Shown here piece by piece: positions 21,063-31,987 of a DNA stretch of 64,000 nucleotides. Position numbers and translations under genes: made by a program. Numbering within the stretch: position 1 is the stretch's first letter; each line of letters opens with the position of its first letter. This DNA comes from Xylogone sp. PMI_703. Taxonomy: Eukaryota > Ascomycota > Leotiomycetes. The stretch covers positions 6,696,001 through 6,760,000 of the forward strand of contig JAJTUQ010000002.1 in NCBI GenBank assembly GCA_021399445.1. Reading direction: 5' to 3'. The notes beneath the pieces are model-generated. The model worked only from the letters and a program-made list of their open reading frames with translations, searched no databases and was not told the origin of the DNA.

Positions 21063-22534
21063 TCATAATTTCATTATATATTTGAAACCAGCCCATTTAT
21101 AAAATAACTCGGGACGGTATGACGCACCCCAGTATGGTAGTAGCTGTGTTGCTAGAATGCCCGCGATTCCAGCTTTAGGGTCTAGCCACCAGTATACATT
21201 CGATATGCCGGACCAATGAACTGAGCCCTCTCTTCGTCCTGTACTTATATCTTTCTCTAATAGCTTCAAACCTGCCATTGACCAACCTTGCGGTGGGTTA
21301 CCGTCCTGTGGGTGCAAATCAGGAATTGAATTTGTTAATTGAGGCATAGCAGCTGGGATCCCCTTTCTCCCGAAATTAGGTAGATGAGGAACTTGGTTTT
21401 CAAACATTAAGGAAACCATTTCAGCTCCTAGGATTCGCTGATGAGTGAGAGGTGACACTCCGTCACATAAAAGTGTGGCGAGGATCTCTGAAGAGGGCAA
21501 CGAATATTAGTTCGTGTGTAGACTTATGCTCTGCCGTAAAATTCTAGAAAACAAGAAGTCCACGTATTCGAAGGAACCTTCTGAAACTTACTCGAATAAT
21601 CCGGCAGAGAAGTGAATGCTCCTGCTCCCCCGGAACACATCGTATTACTATCGACTGTAGAGGGGATGGGGACGTCGCGCTTCGCTTCACTGACACTGCC
21701 ATTTGGCGCACGGTTATGCATGAAAGCTAACCTTGCGGCATTATCATTAGTGACACAGAATGACGGCGTTGTAATGCCCAATGGTTCACAGATGTGGGAC
21801 TGGAAATACGCTTCTAGTGACATTGAGGTTACACGTTCGATAAGAATCCCAACTATATCGATATTTGTCTGTGTATGTGGAATGTCATGAGTTAGCCAAC
21901 AAACAAAAATAAGATGATAATGAGTAAGAGTTCGTTTTACTTACCCCGTACTCCCAACTCGATCCAGGTTCAAATAACACTGGCAGAGACAAGAACCCTT
22001 CCCTTGTGGTTGGGTATGAGAAGCCAGCATCCCTTAGGCGCTCATTAAAAAATGGATATGCGAAGCCCGCCGTATGGGACATCAGCATGCGAAGGGTAGT
22101 ATTGTTGTTCTTTAAGTCCCGAATTTCTCCATTTTCATTGATTATCTTGGTTTTGGCAAGCTCCGGCAAAATAGATTGGATCTGTACAGGAATCGTTCCA
22201 TGATGGATTAGCGGACCTGCGTCACACCAGCACTGGGTGATTGGAATATACCCGATGAAAGACGCACCTGTTCTTTATCATCCAGACGAAGTTTTCCCTG
22301 TTCAACTAATTGTAAAGCCGCAATGGCTGTAACAAGTTTGGTACAGCTAGCAACGAAGAAAATCGAGTCTAGAGTTAATGGAGTCTTATTTTCTAGGCCT
22401 TTCAAGCCGGATACATTTGCAGTTATCGGGGTGCCCGTCTTGTCAATGGCAATGAAAACAGCACCAGGGATCTTTGTACGCGGATCATTAGTGGCCGCAT
22501 CCAGATGCGATTGGATCTGTGCTGATAATGACAT
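21063..22534 (-). CDS. Serine beta-lactamase-like hydrolase (class C / EstB / LovD type)
   Basis: Four exons on the reverse strand, 22534-22268, 22181-21945, 21868-21592 and 21487-21063, give 401 residues with all junctions in frame. The class C beta-lactamase fold is shown by FFVASCTKL (SxxK, Ser63 and Lys66), followed by LVEQGKLRLDDKEQ and MLMSHTAGFAYPFF. SSWEYGTNIDIVG carries the probable tyrosine, and HWSGISNVYWWLDP lies near the C terminus. Fungal members act as esterases, acyltransferases (LovD) or beta-lactam/lactone hydrolases. There is no signal peptide, so the enzyme is probably intracellular. Its position beside an MBL-fold enzyme, an amidase and an amidohydrolase supports a role in cleaving ester, lactam or lactone compounds. 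Confidence 0.9.
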
Positions 22535-23176
22535 CTCAGAAGAGGTTACCCTTGCTATTGTAGTCCCTGAACTAGAAGAAGCTGCTGGAAGAATTATCGT
22601 GTATATAGTTGTAGTTTAGACTGTTCGTTGATAATCTAAAGAACGAGGCTTTGGGGATGTACTCAGACTGTACGTAAGAAGCACAAAGTGTTGCTCGTGA
22701 TCGCTAGAATTACGTGAAAAGGCGATGGGCGAAACTCCCTGTATCGGTACACTCCTATAGCACGTAGCACCAGTAATCTTCTGATTACAAAGCCGTGTTT
22801 TGCAATCTCTTAGAGTGGGGGTTGCTTGATTCAAAATAGAAGGAAGAACGCAAAGGCTTTATAGCCTTACTCAGTTTCTCCTGAATATCTAACCGATGAC
22901 ATACATAGCTATTCCAACACTTAGCCCTAGGACCTTCGTTAGAACGTGAAATTTTGATCTTACGAGCCGTACGAATACGAGGCAAATGATAATGAGACGC
23001 TTAGGTGATATTGCCGACAATTTAACTTTTCTGTATGTTATTGATTTCAGGCGAAACTCGATTCATATGATATTCTAATCACAATCACGGCTGTATAACG
23101 TTACCTGCCAAGAATATGATTATGTGATTAGGAATCCAGAGGCACACACGTTATATAAGCATTCCGTATTTGCCCC

Positions 23177-23294
23177 TAACGTAATTCCCGGTCCACCAGC
23201 TCACTCCCTCACCAAATCTTCCATTCTACTTACATTACCACTTTGTATGAATTATTTTGTCACCATAAGAGCCGGTAGACCGGGAATTACGTTA
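23177..23294. repeat. Perfect 17-bp inverted repeat, very small MITE-like unit
   Basis: TAACGTAATTCCCGGTC at 23177-23193 is repeated exactly in inverted orientation at 23278-23294 (GACCGGGAATTACGTTA), spanning 118 bases. Perfect arms around an unrelated 84-base centre resemble a tiny non-autonomous terminal-inverted-repeat element. No clear duplicated target was found. Confidence 0.55.
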
Positions 23295-23364
23295 TATTAT
23301 TAGCTTACCCTACCTGTAGGAGTGGTCATCAATCTACTCAATTCATCTAGTACGAGTCCTATAG

Positions 23365-23503
23365 TAATTGTATGCTGGCTTGCCCAACTATAGCGCCATA
23401 CCCTCTGATAACAGCTTAGCCTGCTTCTAATTACCTGATTAAAGACACAGTAAATATTATGTCAAGGATTATGGTCAGAGTCAGACAAGCAAGCATACAA
23501 TTA
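23365..23503. repeat. Near-perfect 18-bp inverted repeat
   Basis: TAATTGTATGCTGGCTTG at 23365-23382 pairs with CAAGCAAGCATACAATTA at 23486-23503 with one mismatch. It lies only 71 bases after the first inverted-repeat unit, so this gap has collected two small foldback-like elements or one rearranged element. Confidence 0.5.
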
Positions 23504-23781
23504 TTATTATGTGCAAAGGCTCAAACAATTTCCTGTCAAATACTTGATCCATGCCTTGCGTATAGTTACTTTGAAAGAAACAAAATATAAACTGTTAGAA
23601 AATGGGTCAGATTATGGTAAATCAAAGAAATAATCGAATCAGCTATCCTATGGGTGCAGCTACGGTATAATCTATAGCGGGAGTTGTTCCAAAGGCCAAC
23701 GAAGTGAACTGCTTTATACCACCGTCATTCAGACGGACTATTTCTGCTTTCGAACACAGGCGGTATTACAACATGCCGAAA

Positions 23782-24357
23782 TCAATCCAGTACCACTTCA
23801 CCAATTGGCACTACCAAAAACCACGTACTATCGTACAAATGATTAATGTATGTACCGTTATAAGGTTGAGCCACAAATCTCTGCAAATCCGCCTGATGGG
23901 GCGTTACGATCATAACGTGGGCTGGTATATGAACCACGCCACCATCTATCACTGAGACATCATCTCCTTGAAGCATATATGCAACACCGATTCCATCGAT
24001 CTGTAGCGGCCGGCCCGCAATACTGTCTTTGATGTATTTAAAGAAAACCTCGTCAGCACACGCTGGATTCTCCCTAGTAGTACCAGGTATCGGAGCGGGC
24101 AGGCAGGTCCACTGATTCGTACCGTTTCGGAGAACCCGCCATTCGCTTATGTTCGTTTCCGGAGGCCAATCCACTATGGTTGCGCCGTCTGTGATGAACT
24201 TTGGTCCGGCCCTGAGGGCGTCTGCGATTTTTTGGGAATCCGTTGATGGAAGTGTTCGAATTGAATTGAGAGCTTTCCTTGGTAGCACCCCAGGTGAGCA
24301 CTGAGCTCCAGCCCTCAGCATTGCCAGAAGAGCAAAGAGAGCTCTCATGTTGAGCAC
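23782..24357 (-). CDS. Secreted protein of unknown function
   Basis: An intronless frame of 191 residues with an N-terminal signal peptide (MLNMRALFALLAMLRAGAQC; the second Met at 24348 may be the start). The mature part has a conserved-looking core: EWRVLRNGTNQWTCLP, then NPACADEVFFKYIKD, GVAYMLQGDDVS and PAHVMIVTP. The TNQWTC and ACADE pair, which could form a disulfide, resembles a family I associate with bacterial secreted or periplasmic hypothetical proteins, but I cannot verify this. Function unknown. It is the last gene before a repeat-rich gap and may belong to the neighbouring hydrolase cluster or be a bacterial acquisition. Confidence 0.7.
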   Translation of the reverse strand: MLNMRALFALLAMLRAGAQCSPGVLPRKALNSIRTLPSTDSQKIADALRAGPKFITDGATIVDWPPETNISEWRVLRNGTNQWTCLPAPIPGTTRENPACADEVFFKYIKDSIAGRPLQIDGIGVAYMLQGDDVSVIDGGVVHIPAHVMIVTPHQADLQRFVAQPYNGTYINHLYDSTWFLVVPIGEVVLD

Positions 24358-25610
24358 TTGAAAAGATTGAAGATTAATTTCGGAGTAAACTTGAGTAGTG
24401 TTCCGTCAATAACCATAAGCTTAAGAAAGACGGAGGAGGATTAGCTGCCCTGATATAGATTTCAAGCGGCTAGTTTTGCGCGATCTCTCTCTGACGAGTT
24501 ATCCATTACTGACCGTAGTTTAGTTTCCTGACTGCAAACCATGAGCTTAGAATATGTTACGCTACCAATCATTCGTAGACAATGAGGAAACCACCGCATC
24601 GGTTGATGACATACACTGGAGAGCGTCGTACTCCAGTAGTTACTCTAGCTGTATTGACCTTGCTAGAGAAGATGCTTTCAAGGCGGGCATTTCGCAGAGG
24701 TGATTGATACCCTTGTTGTAAGCATTATAGTCTCGCACTTTACGCGCCTAGATGTTGCTCATGAGAATATCCTTTGGAATAAGATGTCAAGATGTGGATT
24801 GAAATGCGCTAAACGCCCTTAACAGCGTGTGTTGTCCTAGAGTACGTCGCATTCTAAGGCTAGATCTAATGATATTGGCCTCGTAACAAAAGCTGCCTTT
24901 TAGAATAGAGTTTTTCCAGGGAGGTCAACCACCCCTGTCGTAAACTTTATAGTCTTATACATTATACACGAGATGGTGCTTTTGAGAAAGTCCTTTGGAA
25001 TACGCAGTCGAGAGTTGGATCGAAATGCGCTAACTGTTCTTACGTTATCCTCCTGGAATACGTCGCATTCCAACGCTTTGATTATATGGGCTTGGAACAG
25101 AAGCGGCCTTTAGAGTGTCATGTCCCAGATTTAGCTCATTCTATGCCTCATTCTACGGTCAGATCAAGGATAGTATTGGCGAGTTCATTGCATATCTGTG
25201 AGCCATTTCCGCCAGCAAAGGGAATACTTTAATGAAGTGTGTGCCTCCTAGTGTAAGTTGATTCTTGTAATGATAACTTAAGTATTTGTATACTGGCTAG
25301 TCTATCCATGAAGCAGATTTATTCAATGGGCTAAAACGTATATTTTAATTTCCATAGGAAGAGTAGTAAAAAGATCGCTTTCTAGTTCTAGATAGTATGA
25401 GAATAAAGCTGGGGTCCACATACACGTTTCTAAGGAGCTTCTTGTGGCAGAAAATACAACTCTTAGATTTTTAAACTCTCCGGTGACTTAAACATATAGA
25501 TCCCACATATATGCTCACGTTGACGCCTTTAGCTCCAGAACCGCAACTGAACTTATCCTTGTACGAGTCTAGATTTGTGTTAGTTCGTGTCCAAATGGTC
25601 TCTTTGAATT
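24358..25610. other. Intergenic region with a diverged tandem duplication
   Basis: Holds the promoter of the secreted protein gene and two diverged copies of a roughly 200-base unit, described separately. There is no intact gene. The right end is the 3' flank of the F-box gene. Confidence 0.5.
24699..25117. repeat. Diverged direct repeat of about 200 bp
   Basis: Two units, about 24699-24906 and 24922-25117, share blocks in the same order: CCTTTGGAATA (24771 and 24992), GAAATGCGCTAA (24801 and 25022) and TACGTCGCATT (24843 and 25059), offset by about 216-221 bases. On the reverse strand the second copy reads open for about 60 codons while the first is broken by stops. CTAG against CCAG differences between the copies fit C-to-T change. 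This looks like a decayed duplicated coding fragment of unknown parent. Confidence 0.6.
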
Positions 25611-28048
25611 TTATCTTCTAATACTTACGTAGGATCTAGTATCTCGAGAAAAGCCGGCACCTATACCAAATGTCACGACAATTCCAAGCATTCGGACATT
25701 GAATTCTTCGAAAATCGCCAGCTCTCCCTCTTGTTGCTCTCCCCAATCTGCCTCTCGATTCCGGTTAGTCCGCAGCTGTGATAATATATTTACGTTAGCA
25801 CATCATGCGATTCTCATAGGAATAGAAGCAAGTTTGATAATGTCAGTGGCAATCGTACCTTGAGCCCCATGTAGTTCTGATCTCGTGAAACACGAACTTC
25901 GTTTATCCTTTCTCCGCCCGGTCCATCAATATCAAAATCTACACACCGTTGTTCTCGTGCACTACTCCGGTCCAATTCACCGAAAGTCCCAACGATCCGA
26001 GGCTCTATATGGGATTCTGGGGTGAACTCGGCTCTCATACCGCACAGATCATAGAAGTCCCAGGTATGTTCCACTCCGTCTATCAATCCACTGGTAGTGC
26101 CAACTTTTATCATATATGCTGAAAGGCGTATAAGACATTGTAATTCATTAATGTCTTTACCCCAAATTAATGCTTCATGTGGGATAATATCACTAGGACG
26201 GACAGTCATATCTTTATACTCGCTGCCAAAGCGTGGAAAGCCTGAAAGCCTTATTGTTTCCGTAGCCCAAATCCGCGAGTGTAGAATACTACTATAGTCA
26301 TCCTTCCAGAGGTAATTTGCGAGTTCATTCTTGAATGTATTCTCAGGATATGGGGAATCATATGGGTGGTCTCGGCCCACTTCAAGAAGACCAAGGCTGC
26401 AGATCCTCTCCTTTCCTTTAATTGACTGGCATAAACTGTCAACGGAAAAGTTCTCTTGGGTCATGTCGTTTCAGTTATCTATATACTTACTGCTACTTCT
26501 CCTTCAATTCCAACTGCCAGTCCTTCAAATTCATAAGAGCTTGTTAAGAGCCGCTTTGCCCCATTCATATCTGACCGGCCCATGTAAGATTCCTTTCCGG
26601 AGGAGAGAACAACCTATAATTGAGAATATATTAATTAAGAATCATGATAAAGAATAATTCGGACAGCATACCCAGATTCCAGTCGGAAAAGTGTTCTTGC
26701 GAGCAGGAGGTCGATTAGCATCACAGATATCGGTCTCAGATATATGAAGAATAAATCCCTCAATCCAATCTCCTTTATCGATTTTGAATATCTGTTTCAA
26801 AATACTATCATCCGACGTGTCATCTTTGCCAAATAATCGCCGTTGCCCTTCTGGGGCGACGGATATCCCAATCAATGCTCCTTGATCATCCCAGAACGTT
26901 TCTACTATATATTGTTCTGTGAGAATCACTTCGTACGAGTCTACCCAAAATGTTGTCTTAAGTGATTTCTTTGCAGGAATCGGGTGCGAGACTATATGCA
27001 TGTAGTCACAGGACGCAGATCGATGAAAAATCTTCTCAGATTTTCCGGCGCCTGGCTGAACTCTCCTGTATAATTTAGATACGTACCTATCTCTCAGCTT
27101 CTCACACATGCCCCATATACGCCGTCGATTAGCGATTGCCATAAATGGACCAGACATGAAAGTCCGGGGCATAGTCTCTCTATCAGCCCATACAAAAAGA
27201 CCCATCGGATCTTTTCCTTCCATACTATCAGGCTTCTCCAGGAGCGTCAAAAGTTCGAAAAACCACGGCATTGTACGTTTAATACATTGCTTCCAAAAAT
27301 CTCCATTGTGACGGAGATCAGTGTAGAATTTCTTTGAAGCCATAATGAGGTTAACAATAGCTCGAGGAGGTAAATAGGAGCAGATCCTATCGATGACATC
27401 GTAAGGAAGTTTATCGAATGCGTCAAATGTGACTTTCCTTGGAAGTTCGTCGTATAGCGAAGGAGGCTTGAAATCGGTGCCTGTCAATATTGTATTGGTA
27501 TGGTTTAGCAAATATCCTGAGATGGATGGGTTGGACACAAATATCTCCTCTCCTTCTTTCGACCACCAGATCTCTTCGCATGGCGGAACAGGATCATCAA
27601 AATCCAAACACAGGCGAGGCGCGTAAGATTCAGATAATTCCTTAAAGACATTATATAGGATATCCTTTTCTATGTGAAGAAGAGTAGTGCTGATGAGCGG
27701 AATAATATTCAAGAGATCATCTCCTCCTCCCCATCGAGTATAAGCAGGGCGTTCTCCGGTGAATGCCAGAGCTAAGAACTCATAACAGCACCAATGGAAG
27801 GGAAAGACAGGATGTTCGCCATCCTGATCAAAGTAGCAAGCGAATGTACAATCATCGTCATGGTTCGGGTCATCATCCGACTCTACTTGAGCGTGACCGT
27901 AGTCTTCATAAACACCTGGGCCCGCAATGAAAGCTCTGGAGAATTAGCAGCTGAAGCTGAATATTAATATGCCCTTGGATATTTTTGCGACCTCAACTCC
28001 ACCAAATGGTCCTCCACAAATGGCACAATAACAGTCCCAGGACCCCAT
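25611..28048 (-). CDS. F-box protein with DUF7600-type C-terminal region
   Basis: A reverse-strand gene of at least six exons. It begins at 28048 with MGSWDCYCAICGGPFGG, a Cys-rich N terminus typical of this fungal family. The second exon, starting near 27934, has an uncertain splice site and runs to 26672. It includes the F-box (DKLPYDVIDRICSYLPPRAIVNL) and the long linker, up to FPTGIW. Exon 26613-26491 (VVLSSGKESYMGRSD) follows. The next part, 26452-25859, joins only through a weak GAG acceptor after a 38-nt intron; otherwise a stop ends the protein at EVAVSI. A last exon, 25775-25611, follows. F-box proteins recruit substrates to SCF ubiquitin ligases. The target is unknown. Possible truncation is noted in the findings. 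Confidence 0.65.
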
Positions 28049-28324
28049 AATAGAGGATAGTGAGCGATTTATTAGTGTTCAGTCATCAAATTTTATTTTG
28101 TTTTTGAAAAGACCAAGAACTTTCAAGATGTATATTCAGTTCGAAGCGGTAAAGGATTAGCTTCCTCGGCTATTTCAGGAACAGCTGTCAGCAGCTGCTT
28201 GTGCCTTTTACCTAAACAAGTATCATCATCTGGAGATCGTGTCGAGGCCTTCATAAAACAACTGTATATGGAGGAATCTTATATTGAACCGTGAATAAAT
28301 TGGATTGAGAAAGAAGAAAGAGTA

Positions 28325-29258
28325 TCAGCTACGATGGCTCTCTCTTGCTAGCTTTGTTTTGATAGATTCTATTTCCTCTGGTGTGAGACCTAGCTCCTTC
28401 TCCAGATATCCTTCAATTCCTCCCCACCTACTGACCATCATACTTAAGAATTTTGTCATTGTTCCTGCATATATATTACAGATTCCAAGCATCCCTGGCT
28501 GGTCGATCGTAAGGCCAGTCTGTATTAAAAGAGTCTCCACTAATATATCTTTTACCTGCTCCACTCCGATTCGTGTCAGAGAATAGTCAGCTACAATAGC
28601 TTCTACGGGTGCGCCTGCCAACCCAAGAATAAGAGCTGCTAGAACACCAGTGCGGTCTTTTCCAGCTGAATCAAGGATGGATTAGTTAGCATCATACATA
28701 ATATTGTTACAAAAATTGCATACCTGTACAGTGAAATAATATGCCTCCCGTTTCAACTTCTTTCAAGTGAAGCAATATCTGCTTGTAAGCGATTCCATAC
28801 AAATCCAAGATACTGCTGTACATCTTAACATATCCATCTGCGCCGTGGTCTTCGACGAAGTCTGTCGGATTCAAAGATAGCACCACTTTCTTCTTTTCAA
28901 AATCGTGTGTATCAGTGCTATTTGGGATCCAAACTGTGTTCACTCCCGGGATTTCGGGGCTTGGACGCTTCTCCCTCTCATCTCGCCTCCGAAGGTCGAA
29001 AATCGTCTTAATTCCATATTCTTCGACCAAGAGTCGCTTCCCTTCTGGTGTGATATGACCCAATTCTCCCGAGCGATAGATCAAACCCTTTGTCTGTCCT
29101 GGATGCTGCGAAATAACTCGGGTGTTGAAGGTACCGGGGATAGAAATGAAAGGAAACTGTGAAAGAGCTTGTTGTAAGGTGCTGGGTGGAATATTATCAA
29201 AAAAAGGAGTCGTAGCAAGACTCAACAAGTCCACTTCGCTCTGTCCCTCTAGTGACAT
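28325..29258 (-). CDS. Tyrosine/serine protein phosphatase-like protein
   Basis: Two exons, 29258-28724 and 28665-28325, give 291 residues. The 58-nt intron interrupts the active-site loop exactly. Splicing rebuilds HCTAGKDRTGV, the HC(X)5R signature with Cys177 and Arg183, as in fungal Y_phosphatase3-type enzymes. Upstream landmarks are GTFNTRVISQHPGQTKGLIYRSGELG and the IKTIFDLRRRDEREKRP motif of the same family. The C-terminal half ends with GLTPEEIESIKTKL. Members hydrolyse phosphotyrosine, phosphoserine or phosphoinositides, and specificity cannot be read here. It has no evident link to its neighbours. Confidence 0.9.
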
Positions 29259-30000
29259 ATTTCAACTTCCTAGATTATAATTGCCTAGTATCACGTTTTT
29301 ATGAAATGTTTTCGACGAGTGCAGCGGTGTCAAGTTTTATAGAATGCAACTCGGCACATATGATTACTCAAGATTATTTTATTAGATAAGAATTGCCAAG
29401 AGATCTAAACTAGAACTTGAAAGGTCATCCTTAGATTGATCAATCACACTAGCAGATTATGATTCCCTAATCAAAGACAGGATTCGAGGCGAAAAGCAAA
29501 AGGCGGTGTTGGATCGAATTGGCGGGCACCCGCCCTATTTCCTCTTTCGGTTGGTGTGGATACGTCTAGGTATCTTGTCTATCTTCCTCTTAGTATAAGC
29601 GCCAGTATATGCACAAGGAGATTTAAGTAAGAGTGAGTAAATGACTGAAAGAAAATTTGGGATTTTCCAGCTAAGTGTGTCTTGTCCAATGTGCAACGTC
29701 CACGAAAGATGAGACGTGCTGGCTGTTGGTGGGGCTGCCATGCTGTTAGCGGGACCCCGTCTTAAGTGTTAGAAACGGTCAAAGACGGCGGTACCTTATG
29801 TTATATTCTTGCCCCCAGCGTTTAATTTTATAGCCCAGGATTATTTGCTGAATAAACAATCATAATTTAGGACACGATCTTTCTTAGGTACACTGACCCG
29901 ATTGATTTTTTGCTGCTAGACAGGGGTGGATGCTGGCTCTGGAGATAGAACTGACAGATTTTATTTAAGATTACACCTAGCAATCTCATACATCTATAAT
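29259..30000. other. Intergenic region between divergent genes
   Basis: About 740 bases between the phosphatase start and the small conserved gene. A 68-codon open frame at 29535-29741 has no domain. Nothing else seen. Confidence 0.5.
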
Positions 30001-30399
30001 ATGAAAGACAATCCCAAACTTTATGGTATCATTTTCCATCCGCGGCACAGTAACTTCCAACACTGGGCATTGTATCTACAGTCCTCCGACAATGACATAA
30101 TCTTCGAAGTAGAAGGCGAACACCCAAACTTCAAGCCCAATGTGATGCGTACAAAGCCCGAAAATATAGCCGATTTCTCACACAAAATCTTCATTGCGGA
30201 GATCAACAACAGTGATGTGCAGAAATTAGAGCATGTTGTTTGTGAGACGCCAGTAGATAATGAGACGGCAGAGTGGGATGGACAAGAATATGTATTTGAT
30301 ATTCTCGAGCGGCTAGAAGTGGAATGCATAGTGGATAAAGACGATGAGGAGTATCACGAGGCTAAAGAGGAGCTGAAGGCGAAGCGAGGAGCAGTTTGA
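30001..30399 (+). CDS. Conserved small fungal protein of unknown function
   Basis: 132 residues from the ATG at 30001. The same frame is open from 29926, but the extra 25 residues are unlike the core, so the later Met is preferred. Visible features are a start like MKDNPKLYGIIFHP, an FQHWALYLQ strand, FEVEGEHPNF and EWDGQEYVFDILERLE, then an acidic C terminus. The layout of a His-Trp strand followed later by a helix starting after EWD recalls small papain-like NlpC/PPPDE folds, where a Cys would be expected in the helix. Here that place has Gly, so an enzymatic role is doubtful. No signal peptide. Function unknown. Confidence 0.65.
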   Translation: MKDNPKLYGIIFHPRHSNFQHWALYLQSSDNDIIFEVEGEHPNFKPNVMRTKPENIADFSHKIFIAEINNSDVQKLEHVVCETPVDNETAEWDGQEYVFDILERLEVECIVDKDDEEYHEAKEELKAKRGAV

Positions 30400-30540
30400 C
30401 CTGCAGTTATTAATGTTATGGAATAGAGAAGGGATCGCTTCCTGGTTACGTAGGGATAGATACATTTCTTATCATATTTATTGTGCAATATAGAACTTAT
30501 AGCTAGATCAAGTCTGGTTGTGTATACACTACTCGTCATG

Positions 30541-31464
30541 CTAAGCCAGTATCTTTTTCAAAGAGGCCTTGAACTCTTCTAATGACATGCCAAACCCATC
30601 TTCATTTTTAGCGTGAAAATCAGCTCCATAGCGATTAGTCTCCTCAAAGCAGGAATATGTGCCTACCATCCTGTATGCATCTGAGTTCAATCTATCCTTG
30701 ACGCCCGCTGCAGTGTCGGCCTCGTATGCAGCCATACCCTTGGCAAAAAAGCCATCAAGAGGCACATTGATGATATCCCATTCCTGAGGAGCAGTGATCT
30801 CCCGGATGATTGCAACAAGTTCATTAGTGCTGGGAGCGAAGTCACAGAAATATGCTGGGCGGTTGGCGTATTTTTCTGGGTTACTCAAGACAGCAACCAC
30901 GGCGCGGCCACAAATGCTGATTTCTGAAAGACTAACCCGCTGATTACCACTCCCTAACACGGTGATTGAATGCTTCTTTGGGTCTACCCAGAATATCCCG
31001 AGGTCAATAGCCCAGTCATAGAATACGCTGGTTACAATCGCGGTCCACTTAATCTTGCCTTCATTGGCAATAACTTCTAATTTCTTCTGTGCCGCAATCT
31101 TCGGGTCAAATATTTTAAGCTCATGAACGTTGGGGTTGAAGGTATCACCACTAAAATCGGGAGTGATCAGGTGCTTGATACCAGCTGCAACCGCGGCATC
31201 GATGATAGTGCTCTGTGCACTTGCAGCGGCTGGATTAAAGGCCTCGACAAGTGCATCGGCGCCTTTGAGTGCATCTGTCATTGAGTCAAGTGAGTTATAG
31301 TCCGCAGTTCTCACAGTGATGCCTGTCGGTGGTTGTGAGGAAGAATCCGGACGACGAATAACAATAACGTTGAAGCCAGCCTCTATGAGAGATGGAACAA
31401 CAGCTTTGCCAACATTTCCCGTAGCCCCAAGCACCGCAACTTTTTTGATCGATGACATGCTCAA
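30541..31464 (-). CDS. NmrA-like / isoflavone-reductase-like NAD(P)-binding protein
   Basis: An intronless gene for 307 residues. The N terminus VAVLGATGNVGKAVVPSL is the dinucleotide loop GxxGxxG of atypical short-chain dehydrogenases. RRPDSSS after the second strand suggests NADP preference. TPDFSGDTFNP and FYDWAIDLGIF mark the substrate region of the NmrA/isoflavone-reductase (PCBER-type) group. Relatives either reduce phenolic compounds or act as redox-sensing regulators. The neighbour on the right is a Zn2Cys6 factor transcribed in the opposite direction, 523 bases away, so they may be co-regulated. Confidence 0.9.
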   Translation of the reverse strand: MSMSSIKKVAVLGATGNVGKAVVPSLIEAGFNVIVIRRPDSSSQPPTGITVRTADYNSLDSMTDALKGADALVEAFNPAAASAQSTIIDAAVAAGIKHLITPDFSGDTFNPNVHELKIFDPKIAAQKKLEVIANEGKIKWTAIVTSVFYDWAIDLGIFWVDPKKHSITVLGSGNQRVSLSEISICGRAVVAVLSNPEKYANRPAYFCDFAPSTNELVAIIREITAPQEWDIINVPLDGFFAKGMAAYEADTAAGVKDRLNSDAYRMVGTYSCFEETNRYGADFHAKNEDGFGMSLEEFKASLKKILA

Positions 31465-31987
31465 TTAATGATTCGCAAGGATGACTCTCAGACTCGCTCT
31501 ATCTATAAAGTTTTGCTTGCCTGATTTCCAGAGGATTTTTGCGAGAAATATCCGGCAATTTATACATCCCTTGGAATTGAAACTCCATCATGATCTCTGC
31601 TTCATATGTCGCATTTCTCATCATCAACTATTCCAAAAGGCTAAGTTTCAATACAGGTCTCTAATAAGCATCGGCCGACCCCTGTCCTGCTGTGGCAACT
31701 GGATTTACTAGTGAGCTTTATCATTGGCCCTGGAAATTGTTAATCATCCTCGGCCGCCGCATCCGCCTGCCCTGTTCGGCGGAAGAAATCCTTAATGGCA
31801 TGACTGAGAACGCCCAGCTCACAAAAACACCTGTGCAATTGATCAACTCCTCATTGTCCGGCATCTGGACTTGAGGGTATTGTCCATACTTATCACTGCG
31901 TCCCGTTGCACATGCAAGAATAAAGCGTTTAAACATTCTGTAGCCAGGATCAACGACAAGCATCGGCCGTCCGGCAGTCCTGTATCA
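31465..31987. promoter_or_regulatory. Divergent promoter region, NmrA-like gene / Zn2Cys6 factor
   Basis: 523 bases between two divergent start codons. CATCGGCCG occurs twice, near 31670 and 31963; the repeated CGGCCG core could be a factor site. No gene is supported here. Confidence 0.4.

Larger units (their letters stand above)
22535..23781. other. Intergenic region with two inverted-repeat structures
   Basis: About 1.25 kb upstream of the beta-lactamase-like gene and downstream of the secreted protein gene. It contains the two inverted-repeat units listed at 23177 and 23365, and no supported coding region. Confidence 0.5.
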
